Source: Casuarius casuarius (lineage: Eukaryota; Chordata; Aves; Casuariiformes; Casuariidae). Taken from it: a stretch of 64,000 nt of DNA. Made by a program: the position numbers and the translations under genes. Shown piece after piece: positions 48,805 to 59,604 of the stretch; the first letter of the stretch is position 1; each line of letters opens with the position of its first letter. The stretch spans positions 6,198,580 to 6,262,579 of the forward strand of contig PTFA01000024.1 in NCBI GenBank assembly GCA_003342895.1, given 5' to 3'. The notes below the pieces were generated by a model. That model ran no database searches. It was not told where the DNA came from and saw nothing but the letters and a program-made list of their open reading frames with translations.

Positions 48805-48885
48805 TGTGCGTGCTGGCACTTGGCCTTGGCTCACTGGCTGACGGAGCCACTTGCGGGTTCAAATTCCATCGGTGTTATGTGATAA
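48805..48885 (+). repeat. tRNA-like segment with B-box, possibly part of an old SINE
   Basis: GGGTTCAAATTCC at 48,855 matches the pol III internal B-box consensus (GGTTCRANYCC). TGGC-type A-box candidates begin at 48,814 and 48,827. The acceptor stem of a true tRNA is absent, so this is not a tRNA gene. It may be the tRNA-related part of an ancient SINE, in line with the neighbouring relics. Confidence 0.35.
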
Positions 48886-48930
48886 CAGGGTGACAGGCAT
48901 AGCCTTATCCTTGGAAATCAATCTTGAGCA

Positions 48931-49001
48931 TTATTTATTATTCATTTATTATTATATTATTAATCATTATTATATTATATTATTATAGCATTATTCATTT
49001 T
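48931..49001. repeat. AT-rich TTA/ATT microsatellite
   Basis: About 70 bases consist almost only of A and T in imperfect TTA/ATT units (TTATTTATTATTCATTTATTATTATATTA...). It follows the SINE-like relics and precedes a segment resembling a decayed repeat body (CATTTTATAAATGAGGCA). Confidence 0.85.
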
Positions 49002-49070
49002 ATAAATGAGGCATTGGAAGGATAGGCTGGATAATGGCTTATCCCCGAAGGCATGGATAGGTATTTAACT

Positions 49071-52000
49071 GCTGGAAGAAATGCTGTTGAGCTAAACATG
49101 ACTAAAATGTACATGCAGAGTGTTTGTAGGATCAGTCTGACTTGCACAGTAGTACACTTAAAGTGAGCGATAATGACTGAAAAAAGACGCTATCCTACCT
49201 CTTAACGCCTCATTCTAGCTTCTCACTGAGACTGTCTCCGTGAGCTCCCACAAGTTAAAACACCTATGCGACGGTGTGCCTTCCGAGAAGGCACAGGGAA
49301 TGTCTGGGTGTAAAGTCATTAATGCTTCTAACTGCTGCCCCAGCTCTTTCACATCTCTGTAGCTCTGGCACAACAGATGTCTTTTACTGCCTTGGAGTCC
49401 ACATTAAATACAAATGTACTAAAACTAGCATTAATGCATCTTGTATTCAGAAAGAACATTTACCAAGGGAATACCCAAATCTGTACACTGTGTTGATCAG
49501 AAACTGTCTTCACGCTGGTGCTTTTATGTGCCTATCATGATTTTTGTGGTAGAATAACTCACAGAAAGATTTGACTAGTGTTAAAGCAAACTAAGATACA
49601 AGAAGTGATATTTAAAGACAAAATTATGGGGGATTTCTTTTGCTGGTTTAGTACATGATATAAACATGCATGTAAAACACTGCTCTTTTTTCCAAAATAG
49701 TGAGGAACCAGGGACAGCAGTTTGAAAATCATGGGATGGGATGGACTGAACTCACTGGCTACCTGGCACCGTGCAGCTATTGGTGAAATACCTATGTGGA
49801 AATCATTAGCATACCAGTAAATGCCTGTTTGACTGTTTTGCAGCATTTGCTCAGTGTATTTGGGCATTTCCTAAAGAAAAACATCCCTAAACATGAATCT
49901 ACAACAAATGTGTCTGTACGAAGTTGTCATCTAGATGTGGGAGATACAATAATCATGTTTGGCATGTTTCGTGCACATACTTTCCATTTGCCTATCTTGC
50001 CTACACGTACAGCAGAGAAAGCATTTGTCCTGTAGTTTCTGCAAAGAGGAATTTGAAGTTTGCATGCCATTTTCTTTGCATGTAATTCCTCTGCCCAAGT
50101 ACTGCTCATGCCATGCTTAAATCCTGCAGTATCTTTTTCTGTGCCTGGAATGCAGAAAGCTAGGTAGCATAACAAAGCGTTTGTGAATTGGTGGATTCAC
50201 CAAGCAAAAATGTATGGAAAAAAATACAAGAAGCTTCTGTTCTTTAAGTGACACTTTATCCTGGCTGACTGAGATAGTGTTTATTGTTCAAGTCCTGTAA
50301 CCCAGTCAGTCGAAGTCTCCTGTGCTTTGGAAAAATCTGTCCCAAGCCAGTTTCTGAGACTAATCCCTCACCCAGCCTCAGGTAAAGAGTAATGGGAGGT
50401 TGTAACGCCCAGCCATTGTGTGCTGAACTTTGGTTCTTTGGCCCTGATTCCCCTTAATCCCCCTGGTTTCATTGCTAGTGCAAGATAACACAGCCTAAAT
50501 GCTGCTCCACCTGGCTATGGATGGCTCAGATAGCCTGCAGAATATCAGGGAGTCATGACAGTTTCCATGATAACATCTATTTGTTGAGCTGGGAGTAAAC
50601 TTGGTGCAACAAGGGATCTGGGCCAAAACAGTCATCTCCAAAGCAGGGCCAGATGCAGTTGTGGTGTGGAGGAACAGGCTACACAGCAGAAAGCACCTCC
50701 CATGTCCTGTGATGCACAATGCATTAAAAGGCGGCTAGAATCTGTTTCCCCCAGATGAATTAATCCCTCCCAGCATGCCTTTAATTGATTTATTATTGTA
50801 TCAGACAAAGCTGAACAAGTTATTTTATGAATTCAGCTGCTAGGCTGCATAGGCCATTTGTTCTGATGTTCTGATGATTATTTTCTTTTGTGCAATTTTT
50901 AAAGGAAAACCAGCTGCTCTATACCTACACACTCAACTGCCCCAGTACAATTTTTAAATCCTGAGTCTTACAAGGACCTTCCTTCTCCAAATACCCCTGG
51001 AGGCTCGTCAGCTGCAGATAAAACAGGTGTGACAAGTGGTGTTCCTGCTCTCATTGCCAGAAACAATATAGTTTTTCTCAGTGGTTGTCACAGTCGCCCA
51101 TTAGGATGGAAAATTCCTGCAGGAAATTGTAGCCAAGATTTTAAAAAGCAGATCTGGACGTCTAGATGCTAGATATTGAGAACACTGCATCTGGTCAAGT
51201 AAACTACTGGTACTGGATGGGGTGTTTATTCTGCTGGTGGTGGTCAGAGCATGCAGTCCCTTGCAGAACGAAGCCCTGAAATTCTTATTTATGTGCTTAC
51301 ATAAAGGAACTGCTTTTCAAGCCCAGAATCTTCTGCTGACTTCGAGACATAGGGAATAGCATGGTTTTGCCCACCATTAAAATAGAGAACGTGCATTTTT
51401 ATATTCTCAGCATAAAAGTATCATCATGGATTCACGTATAATTACATTACAATAATACATTATTTACATGAATATTGCTTAACTAGATGCTACTGTTTCC
51501 ATGCAAAATTACTAAACGGGCAGTGAGCTATCACAACATCTTGTTCCTGAATTAACAAAGACATACATTAACATTGATCTGTCTTGTACCTGAAACTATA
51601 TTTAGTAGCTAATTTAACTGACAAGCGAAGAGAAAGAGTTCTGTCATGCAGCTCTTTTTTTTTCTTTTGACTTTCAGCTACCATGCCATTGCAAAGACCT
51701 GATACATAATGCTCTGCAAAGAGTGTATTTTCTATAATACATTCTATTCAACCAAGTAGAAACTTTTGTTTTGCATTTGAAGAGCAATTTTTATTCTGCT
51801 AAGTAATATCAATGTATAGAAATATTTTACAAGCAGGTGAACAAGAGAAAAATCTGGTCAGGATGTGTAAAAGAATAACCAAGACATACCAAGAAATTTA
51901 GATAAAAACTAAAAATGGCTATTGATAAACCAGTGTATGTTGCTCAAGGGGAGATAAAGCCCTGAATCTGAGCAGGGGAGTGGGAGGTTTGGCTGCTCGG

Positions 52001-52690
52001 CTGTATGACTGTGAACTGTGACTCCGGAGTGAAAGCAGTGCTAGTAGACAAGGACTGGCGTTGGAGGAGGAGGGAGGAGGAGGACTACGGTCCCTTCAGC
52101 ACTCCTTGTAGATCTGCAGTTGCATTGCTTTCTGTAAGTAGCAAGATGAAGAACATGAAGAACCACCATAAACCACTAGACTATTCCAACTCGAAAATTT
52201 TTAGTAATACTAAATGGTAGAAAATTATCCTGGGCTAGTTCTTGAGCTAGTGTGAATCAATATAACGAACTGACATGCTCCCCTAAAGTAATGGGGCCAG
52301 GATCATTTAAGCGAAGTCAGTGTTTAACATAAATTAATTATCTAAATTGCACACTTGCTTTGGTTTTGGGGAGTTAGTGTTAGAAAAGCTTGGAGGAATT
52401 CAACCTTGAAGAAATATCCATACAGCTAAATGCAGAGCTATGCACTCGGTGATGGAGTGCTAACTATATATCATTTAAAAATACGATAAAATTACATGGA
52501 GGCCTTTTTTTTGGCCAATACAATTCTGTTAAGTTACACGATATTCTGTTCTAATCTTCAGAGAGTGGTACATCTTCTGCTAACTCTGCTCAGCCTGTAG
52601 GTTTGCTATAGAGGTGTTAATTTTGAAGCTGCTGTGGTGTAAGGACAAGGCGGCCCGCTGAGTTAATGCAGTAACGTTTTACCTCAGGAA
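49071..52690. other. Upstream flank without gene
   Basis: AT-rich non-coding DNA. The notable items are a T run near 51,655 and a GGA-rich tract at 52,062-52,084. Short frames overlap on both strands and show no domains. Confidence 0.6.
52062..52084 (+). repeat. GGA-rich tract
   Basis: GGAGGAGGAGGGAGGAGGAGG, a purine run with many GG pairs that could form a two-tier quadruplex. Confidence 0.8.
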
Positions 52691-52754
52691 ATCAGGGCTC
52701 TACTTCAAATCCGAAATTGCTTCGGCAGTGGTGGTCTAATGTAGGTGCTTGCTC

Positions 52755-52990
52755 CCACCCTTCCCACCAGGTCGCGGCGTGGTTTTGTACCCCCAGCCCT
52801 GGCAGCTGACACATTCGCAGAAGAGACATGGGGCCTCTAGATGGAAGTGCGCTCACAGGCGATGCCTGCGGGTGATCGGACGGGCGACGTTTCAGCCAGC
52901 GGGCCCTCCGCTGCCTCAAAACACTCCGGGAATTCTCCGGGCTTCTCCCTACCTGCCACAGCAATACATATTTCGCCCTCCGCCCCAAAA
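52755..52990. promoter_or_regulatory. Small secondary CpG-rich patch
   Basis: About 235 bases hold many CpGs (GTCGCGGCG, GATCGGACGGGCGACG, TCCGGG twice, CCTCCGCC) in a region otherwise poor in CpG. It lies about 9 kb upstream of the DAPK1-like ATG. It could be an alternative or non-coding promoter, an enhancer, or a GC-rich relic. Frames of 98 codons (minus) and 96 codons (plus) overlap it and are probably products of the high GC. Confidence 0.4.
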
Positions 52991-53070
52991 CATGTGGATG
53001 AATAGAGGCTGGGGGTGGGGAGGATTTGCTGATTATTGACGGTAATGAAGGAGAGTGGGTGGTGATTGCA

Positions 53071-55465
53071 CATTGCAGAAACCTGGAAGAAAGGCAGTAT
53101 GATATAATTTCACCCTGGGAATCTATTGCTATGGCAACAAAGAACAGAATTTTTGAAAAATAAGGTTCGATACAAAAGTATCACAGAAGCAGGGAGATGA
53201 TTTTTAACAAACCTTCTCTCCTCTTTGCTTGTATTTTATTCATTCGTACATTCATGTTCTTACTGAAATGTTTATCAGCATAAAAAATAAGTGTTTGGGG
53301 CCCAGGAACATTTCCCGTACATAAAGGTATCTCCGTTTTAATTTTATTTACTTGGTATGAAGCAAAAATCCTTGTGGCATTCTTAATAGTTTACAGAGAC
53401 AATACATACCATTTACGGTTATTAAACAGTTCCTCCAGATTTAAGATGTAACTGAGGTCAGGATTCAGCCTGCATGCATTTCTATTTCATGGCTATAAAG
53501 AATTCATGAAAACAATTACTTTTCCTTAAAGCCACTGAAGTAGGTTTTGATGGTCAGGAGAAGACACCCTGCCAGCAATGTTTCACGTCAGGAACTGCAG
53601 CTGGTTGAGCTGGGGGAGAGGTGATAAGGGGAGGCGCTCCTACTTCTGCTGCGTGAGAAGGGTCTAAGCTCTGCAGTAATACTACATGAAAATGCAGTGC
53701 TAATCACCCCTCTACGTGAAGGAGTAAGGCCTTTTGTCAGAAGGCCAAAAAAGAAATCCAGGAGCCAGATAGATATGGTGTGGCTTTATGCCAGAACAGC
53801 CTGCCAAACCCCTGGGACCACAAGTTGGAGTCTGCTGGAGGCAAGCCATTGACACAAAAATCAGTGCCCGATTCTGTATTTCTCTCCCTCTCCTGTGTTT
53901 AAGTGAGAATTATGAGTTACTTGCTAGACGAGCCACGTATTAGTCCTTAGCTGTGCTCCTCTGTTTTCCCTCAGGACATCTTCACTTCATTTTTTTAGAC
54001 TCATCCCACCCTGTTTTCCTAACGCTGCAATACGATCATGTTTGCTGTTTCCCTGCTCAAAGCATGATGTCCATTTCAATTACACACTCACGATTACCTT
54101 AACACTATTCTAGCTCCAAAACAGGCATAACCAATTGGACATTTTTTCTTTGTATCTTCCACATATTTGACAATATTTGCAGGCTCTTCTGATCATTTTT
54201 TAAATACATTTTTTCACACCTTGTTTCTAACATAGGACTTGCCAAAGAGATCTCTGCTGCTGTGAAATTTCTCGAGCTCCGTGCACAAAAACCTCTGGGA
54301 ACATCAGTAACACAGATAACCAAATTACAAATTTAGTAAAGGAAGGCAGCATGCCCAGAGCAAGAGGCAGCAAATTCAACAGAGCTGTTCTTCTCTATGT
54401 GACTACAATTTGCATGACAACAAAAACACAAACAAACCAAACTCAGAATTAAAATGAGACACAGACAAGGCACTGAAGAGCACCATGGACTCATTTTGAA
54501 TAAAATCAAGGATAAACATAGTCAGAGAGAGATTTGCACTCCACCATGCAGATAGGAGAAGACAAGGGCTTGTGAAAAGGACAGTTTAGAAGCCAAGTAA
54601 AATGGGCTATTAGATGCCGAAAAACTGATGTTGCGTACTTTCACTATATTTAGCACACTTACATAGAAAATTAGATTACCATGTACTCTGTCACCTTTAG
54701 ACTTTGAGAAGCTAGCTGGGGACTTCTGCTGCACATGGGGATCTGTGTTTTGCATTGACCTTCCACAGATAACTGCAGCACCCACTTCCTCGTTTTTGCT
54801 GTGAAACAAGGCTGCAGGCAAACCTTAGCATGTGCTGAGTATCCTGAGACGAGAAGATAGAGGCAAAGGGAAGGCTTCTTGGGGTACATTGAGACATGCC
54901 AGTCTTGGGCTGGGAGAACAGTCTGCAAGTAGCTGCTGCGCTGAGCAACTTTCTGAGACCAATTTTTGCTTGTCTCCTTGAGTGTCTTGCCTATAAATTA
55001 TGTATTTGCAATCAAAGGCCTCTGTGCAGCAGACAAAGCTTCTACCATGTAATTACTGGCTCACCGAAACTGCTACGCTAGTACTTGGACAGGGACCGAA
55101 TTATACTTTCATGACACTGGAGAAGCAAAAATTGGTCTTGGAACTGTTGCTGCATAACGAATAGGGGCAAGCTCAGATGGCTTTTAGGTTTGGCTAGTGC
55201 TTTTAATATTTGTTTGCTATTATTATTCTCACAACAATATGTCCAGTCCTCCTGTTGGCAGGCCCTCTGGTAGGAGCACCGGCCCCATAGAAGTGAGCTG
55301 GAGCCTTGGCATTGCGTCAGGGGCTCCAGGGCACTACCTTGTTCTACCCGCCGGGACTTAAAATGAACACAACTTTTCTGCCATGTTTGGACAGTAACTT
55401 CACGCTGATTGTTTTTTCACAGTATTTTTTTATAGCAATAACTATTAGCTAGATCCATCATTTTA
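53071..55465. other. Upstream flank without gene
   Basis: No supportable gene, RNA or clear repeat. Three overlapping minus-strand frames at 54,522-54,948 share the same DNA in different phases, as chance frames do. Confidence 0.55.
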
Positions 55466-55548
55466 CGTGACCCTGCTTGAGTAGGGTGGTTGGCCTTGAT
55501 GATCCCCAGAGGTCCCTTCCAACCTCAACCGTTCTGTGATTCTGTCAT
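55466..55548 (+). mobile_element. CR1 LINE fragment, 3' end, plus orientation
   Basis: The segment has the characteristic 3' untranslated tail of avian/reptilian CR1. It reads GTGACCCTGCTTGAG, then GTTGG, then a GATGATC-type block, then AGAGGTCCCTTCCAACCTCAACC, ending in the short repeat TTCTGTGATTCTGTC. CR1 copies end in an 8-base repeat of this kind rather than poly-A. The copy is strongly 5'-truncated and contains no reverse transcriptase. It is the best evidence that the window is avian or at least sauropsid. Confidence 0.93.
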
Positions 55549-55872
55549 CTGTGTTATTTCCCTACTATAAGCAACAATTTTATGGAAAGCACAAATCTAC
55601 CCTCTGTTTTCTTCTAAGGCTGCTATTCACTGTAGAGATCTATGAGAATATTGTGGAGTACTTTTAGTTTGCTGTTAGTTCAGCATAATTATAAAGATAT
55701 TTCTTGAAACAAGCTGTGTTTAGTATGAACTGACTTTTGTTGCATATCAAATGCTTGGAAGTTATAAAGCAGCGACTTCCCACCTTGTTGTATGTAACAG
55801 AAAAGTAGTAATTTTACCTCCTATTAAACAATACAGATTTACCGTGTCTTCTGTGTGGGCTGCAGTAAAAGG

Positions 55873-56070
55873 GCAGTTTTTTATGGAAAAGCCTTATTGA
55901 ATTGAATAGGGATGAAATCAGTAAGATTCCATAGAAATTACTCTACCAGGCAATAGGTTTGAAAGGAGAATTATATTCTTGCTGTAGCACTCTGCAGGTT
56001 GTTCTACACATTCCACAGAAAGCTTATCATTCCCTATTAAACTCTATAGGAATTTCCCATAAATGCTGCT
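55873..56070. repeat. Ancient element with about 40-60 bp imperfect terminal inverted repeats
   Basis: The left arm (55,873-55,911, ending in GAATTGAATAGGGA) and the right arm (56,031-56,069, starting TCCCTATTAAACTC) are imperfect reverse complements over about 40 bases, and weaker similarity continues inward. The arms enclose about 120 bases without coding potential. This is the structure of a MITE-like DNA transposon relic. There is no transposase, and the target-site duplication is no longer obvious. Confidence 0.55.
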
Positions 56071-56230
56071 TTTTAAGCTATTAGCGCTGGAAGAAGCAGA
56101 CCCTAAGGCTTACGAAGCACAATCCATTTGTTGGACTATTAAAAGTTATCATTTAATCTGCCTTACATAGCTATCATTCCTCTGGGACCACAATGCAATC
56201 CAAAATCCATACTCACTTGTGGTGATGCAG

Positions 56231-56231
56231 N
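56231..56231. other. Single ambiguous base (N)
   Basis: One isolated N lies in otherwise ordinary flanking DNA. Confidence 0.99.
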
Positions 56232-56599
56232 GACCCAGCATCTCCATTATAAAGTGGGGGATTCATTGCAGCTTTACCCTGGTAAAAAGGAGAAGGGAAG
56301 TGGGATCCTCATTCTTACTTTTTCTTTCAAGTCAGCATACATGGTGATATAATCCACACTAGCTATACTACTGCAGTGTTGGATACGGTTCAGAGGCCGG
56401 CAAATGGTATATAATTACTATAGTCTAAGCGCTGGGATTGCTTCTGCCTGATGGCTGCAAGAGGAAATCCTATTGTACGTTCAGGGATTGCACCCCGGCG
56501 AATGACACCGAGTCTACGCAATTCAGGTAGCATAGCAACCTCCATGAATCACTATCTTTGTTTCTCTGTGACTTGTTTGTATAAAAAACATGGTTAGCT

Positions 56600-56698
56600 T
56601 GGGGCCTGGTCTTCCACTCCACGCTGAAATGAATAGCACGACTCCAGAAGGGATCCCACCAGCTTCAGCAGGAATCGCAGTGGGAAGAATTGGCTCCT
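56600..56698. repeat. Decayed palindromic interspersed element
   Basis: GGGGCCTGGTCTTCCACTCC at the left pairs loosely with AGTGGGAAGAATTGGCTCC at the right, around GAAATGAATAGCA and a middle insertion. This is a more degraded member of the short palindromic repeat class seen at 45,993 and 46,701. Identity is inferred from the arm motifs only. Confidence 0.4.
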
Positions 56699-57200
56699 TT
56701 CACCCTGAGTTCCCTGCAGCAGGCACTGTTCACCCTAGGTGCCTGTACAGGGATTAGCACCCACTGCGTTTTCTGACAATTGCACCATTTTAATGATGGA
56801 AAGGTTTAATTTTGCAATAGCAAAGAAAATAAGGAAATATCACTTCAAACAGTCCTTTCCAAATGTGTTCTTCCAAAAATAAAGAGGAGAGAAAACTTTA
56901 GGAGTTATTCTGTTCACACTGAGTAATCCTGTGTGGTTGGCCTTCCTCTCTGTGCTCAGCAGGTCACTGTGGGCTCAGAGCTGAGAAGGGGGTGGCTCAG
57001 GAGAAAGTAAATGCCTTTGATGCCTGACCATAAGTGATTTGCTTTGCTTATGCTCACCACCATCTTCTCTGGCTGGCGAAGGGAACCTCGGATCTACGCA
57101 TTTCCCACTGGGCTCCACTTTCTTCCTCTCTTGCATTTGCAATAGGATTGGACTCTAAAATATCTGTGCAAAAGAAAGTATTTTCATTTACGGCTTCCCT

Positions 57201-57213
57201 AAAAAAAAAAAAA
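57201..57213. repeat. Poly-A run (13)
   Basis: Homopolymer of 13 A in flanking DNA. No retroposon body is recognised next to it. Confidence 0.95.
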
Positions 57214-59563
57214 GATAACCTACCACAGTGTCAAGTATTGCACAGAAAGGTGAACAAGGAGAGAAAGAGTGAATCATCACTGTGACCAAGCAGAATAAGA
57301 CATAAGCTTCTGATTGTTTCATTTTTTTTCTGCTGTCATCGGTATCGTTTCTTGCATTCGTTGAAAATGGAAAATAACTGGTTCTTAAAGCCATTGCATT
57401 TAGATTGTATTGGCCTGAAAGGGAAGAGCTTTCATTGAACTCCTGAGGTTCTATATATGGCAATCAAAACACACTGACTTTCATAAAATAAAATGACTGT
57501 CTATCTTGAATACTACATTTAACAGCTTATAAAATTCCATAAGCCTGTGGATGCTTTTTAAACTGCAGTTACTGATTCCGATATACAACGCAGATACCAC
57601 TGCAAAGACAAAGTTAGTGCTAACTTAGAAGCTCATAATCTTACCAGGCAAGATGCATGGTAGACACCAGACAGCCTCAGAGGTATTTGTACATCCTCCT
57701 CCAGAGAAAGAGCATTTTGGGTTAGCTGGTAACTTGAATGTTTGCAATCTTGGTTCAAAACACAGCTTTTTGACAATAACCTAAATTTGATATAGCAGAA
57801 TGTACAACTAAAACACAGGAGTTCAAAAATGAACTGTAAGGATCAAGATCAGACATGAAATCTTGCTCTAGGTGAAAACAAGTATTTCAGATCCAAACTA
57901 TATTACCTGAAAGAAATGTAAATATTTCTTGTCATTGCTATAAGAAAGACTCCCCTATTCATTCTTGTGTAGAGATAGGTGGTGGCTCTGTGTATGCACG
58001 CATTAACCTCAGTTCCAGGATTTCAAGTTGGTTGGCCTATGGGAAGGTAAACATTAGCCTTGGCCCTTATACAGAATGAAAGCCACCTTCACCGTTCAAA
58101 CTTTTATTTGTGGTGTTAACAGAGAGACCAAAGACGTGAGTAACACAATGATTGTGTCTATACCATAAGTATTTTGCTTCCAGGGAAATACTAACGTACT
58201 TTGCTGGCAGAGCACTCTGGTGTGGTCACAGTTCTGCCTTTTTACCAGTGTAAAAACTTTTGCTTCCCTTTCTTTCCTTCTCACTCTAACGTGAAACTGG
58301 TAGAAGAACTATTTTGCTCATGCAATTTTATCTGCACAGGGGTGTCTGTTATATCTGCTGCACCAGTTATATCTATTAAATATTACAGATTGCTTTAACC
58401 ATGGCTGGTAAGCTGTAGTTCTTCACAGTCTAAACTACCTTTCTTGTTTCTCAATGAGGTAGGGACATGCTGAGGGATGAGTCCACAGTGATTTCTTCAC
58501 TCTGGAATTACAGATGTAGTTTCTAGAGGGACCTAATGCTGTGTAACTCTCCTTCATTTTATCCTGTGTTCTTTTATTTCAGTGGTATATTTTTTCTTAT
58601 CTGCCTTTTACCCCTCTTTTGGCTGTTCCTCCTCATATCTTTTTAGCTTGTTCTGTTTCCCATCCCTTCCCATTTTTGGTTGCTGGAGACTCTTTCTGCC
58701 TTGGCTACTCCATGGCACCTAAGTTCCTTCCAACAGCCTGGTGAGCTGCCTGGTCCCACAGGGCAGAGGCACAACTGCAGTCCTGTCCAGTGCTGTGCTG
58801 GCTTCCTTCAGGGTCAGATCTGCAGTCACAAACTGCCTCGGTCTATCAAATCTGGGATCGAGGCTCTCTGAGTCTTGGCCTCTGGTCTTTTTCTTTTCAA
58901 TGACCTAGAAATCAGAAAAAACATTGAGGCAGTCTCTCTGGGTTTTCTGCAAAAGTCCTGGAACAAGTGTGTTGTGCCTTCTCCTATTTTTCTTCTGCTG
59001 TTCCAGTCGTTATTTCCAGAAGACAATGATGAATTCCTGATCTCTGGTTTCCTGTGTTAGCAGGGCTCATTAGAGTGACCTTACAGTGCTTGGCAATACC
59101 AGATACCTGACCTTTCTTCTTCCTGACATTTAACAGTCTGAAGGTATAATCTGTTTACAGCTCTTGAAAGCCTATTTGCCTCATGTGAAGCTGGTGTCCT
59201 TCACCACAAATTGAGGGCACACTGTAGCAGCTGGTCCTTTATGAATCTAAAGGGAAACACAGGAGCAACACTGATGACAGATAAATGGAAATCAAACAAA
59301 AAGATACTCTCTGATGGTGATGTTCAGTAAGACGGGAGCATGGAAAAGTGTTACCTCATGAAAAAAGTAGATGGTATCCAGGAAGCTGGTAATAAAAACA
59401 AATCCATCAAATGAGGCAATTTCCTTAATGGATATATATGTTTTGACAGCAGAGGAGTTTTTGAGGAATCTCTTGCCTCAGATGTAGTCGTAAAACATAC
59501 AAATAGCAATCTCTGTTCAGTGTCCAGTCAAAACATGGAGCCTCATGTTTTCATGTAAGCCTT

Positions 59564-59604
59564 TGTAGTATTCAAGTACTATACTACGTAGATGTAGTAT
59601 TCAA
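59564..59604. repeat. 12-bp direct repeat with internal inverted repeat
   Basis: TGTAGTATTCAA occurs at 59,564-59,575 and 59,593-59,604. ATACTAC (59,581-59,587) and GTAGTAT (59,594-59,600) are exact complements, so the segment has both direct and inverted symmetry. Confidence 0.85.

Noticed and set aside
48805..48885. Functional tRNA gene
   Set aside because: A B-box is present but there is no acceptor stem, no convincing anticodon arm and no downstream T-run terminator.
52692..53039. Protein-coding gene in the secondary CpG patch
   Set aside because: Frames of similar length exist on both strands over the same bases, as expected from GC-rich sequence with few stops, and neither shows a family motif.
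58680..59060. Possible retroposed gene fragment (overlapping frames on both strands)
   Set aside because: I could not match the translations to any family, and there is no poly-A tail or target duplication at its end.
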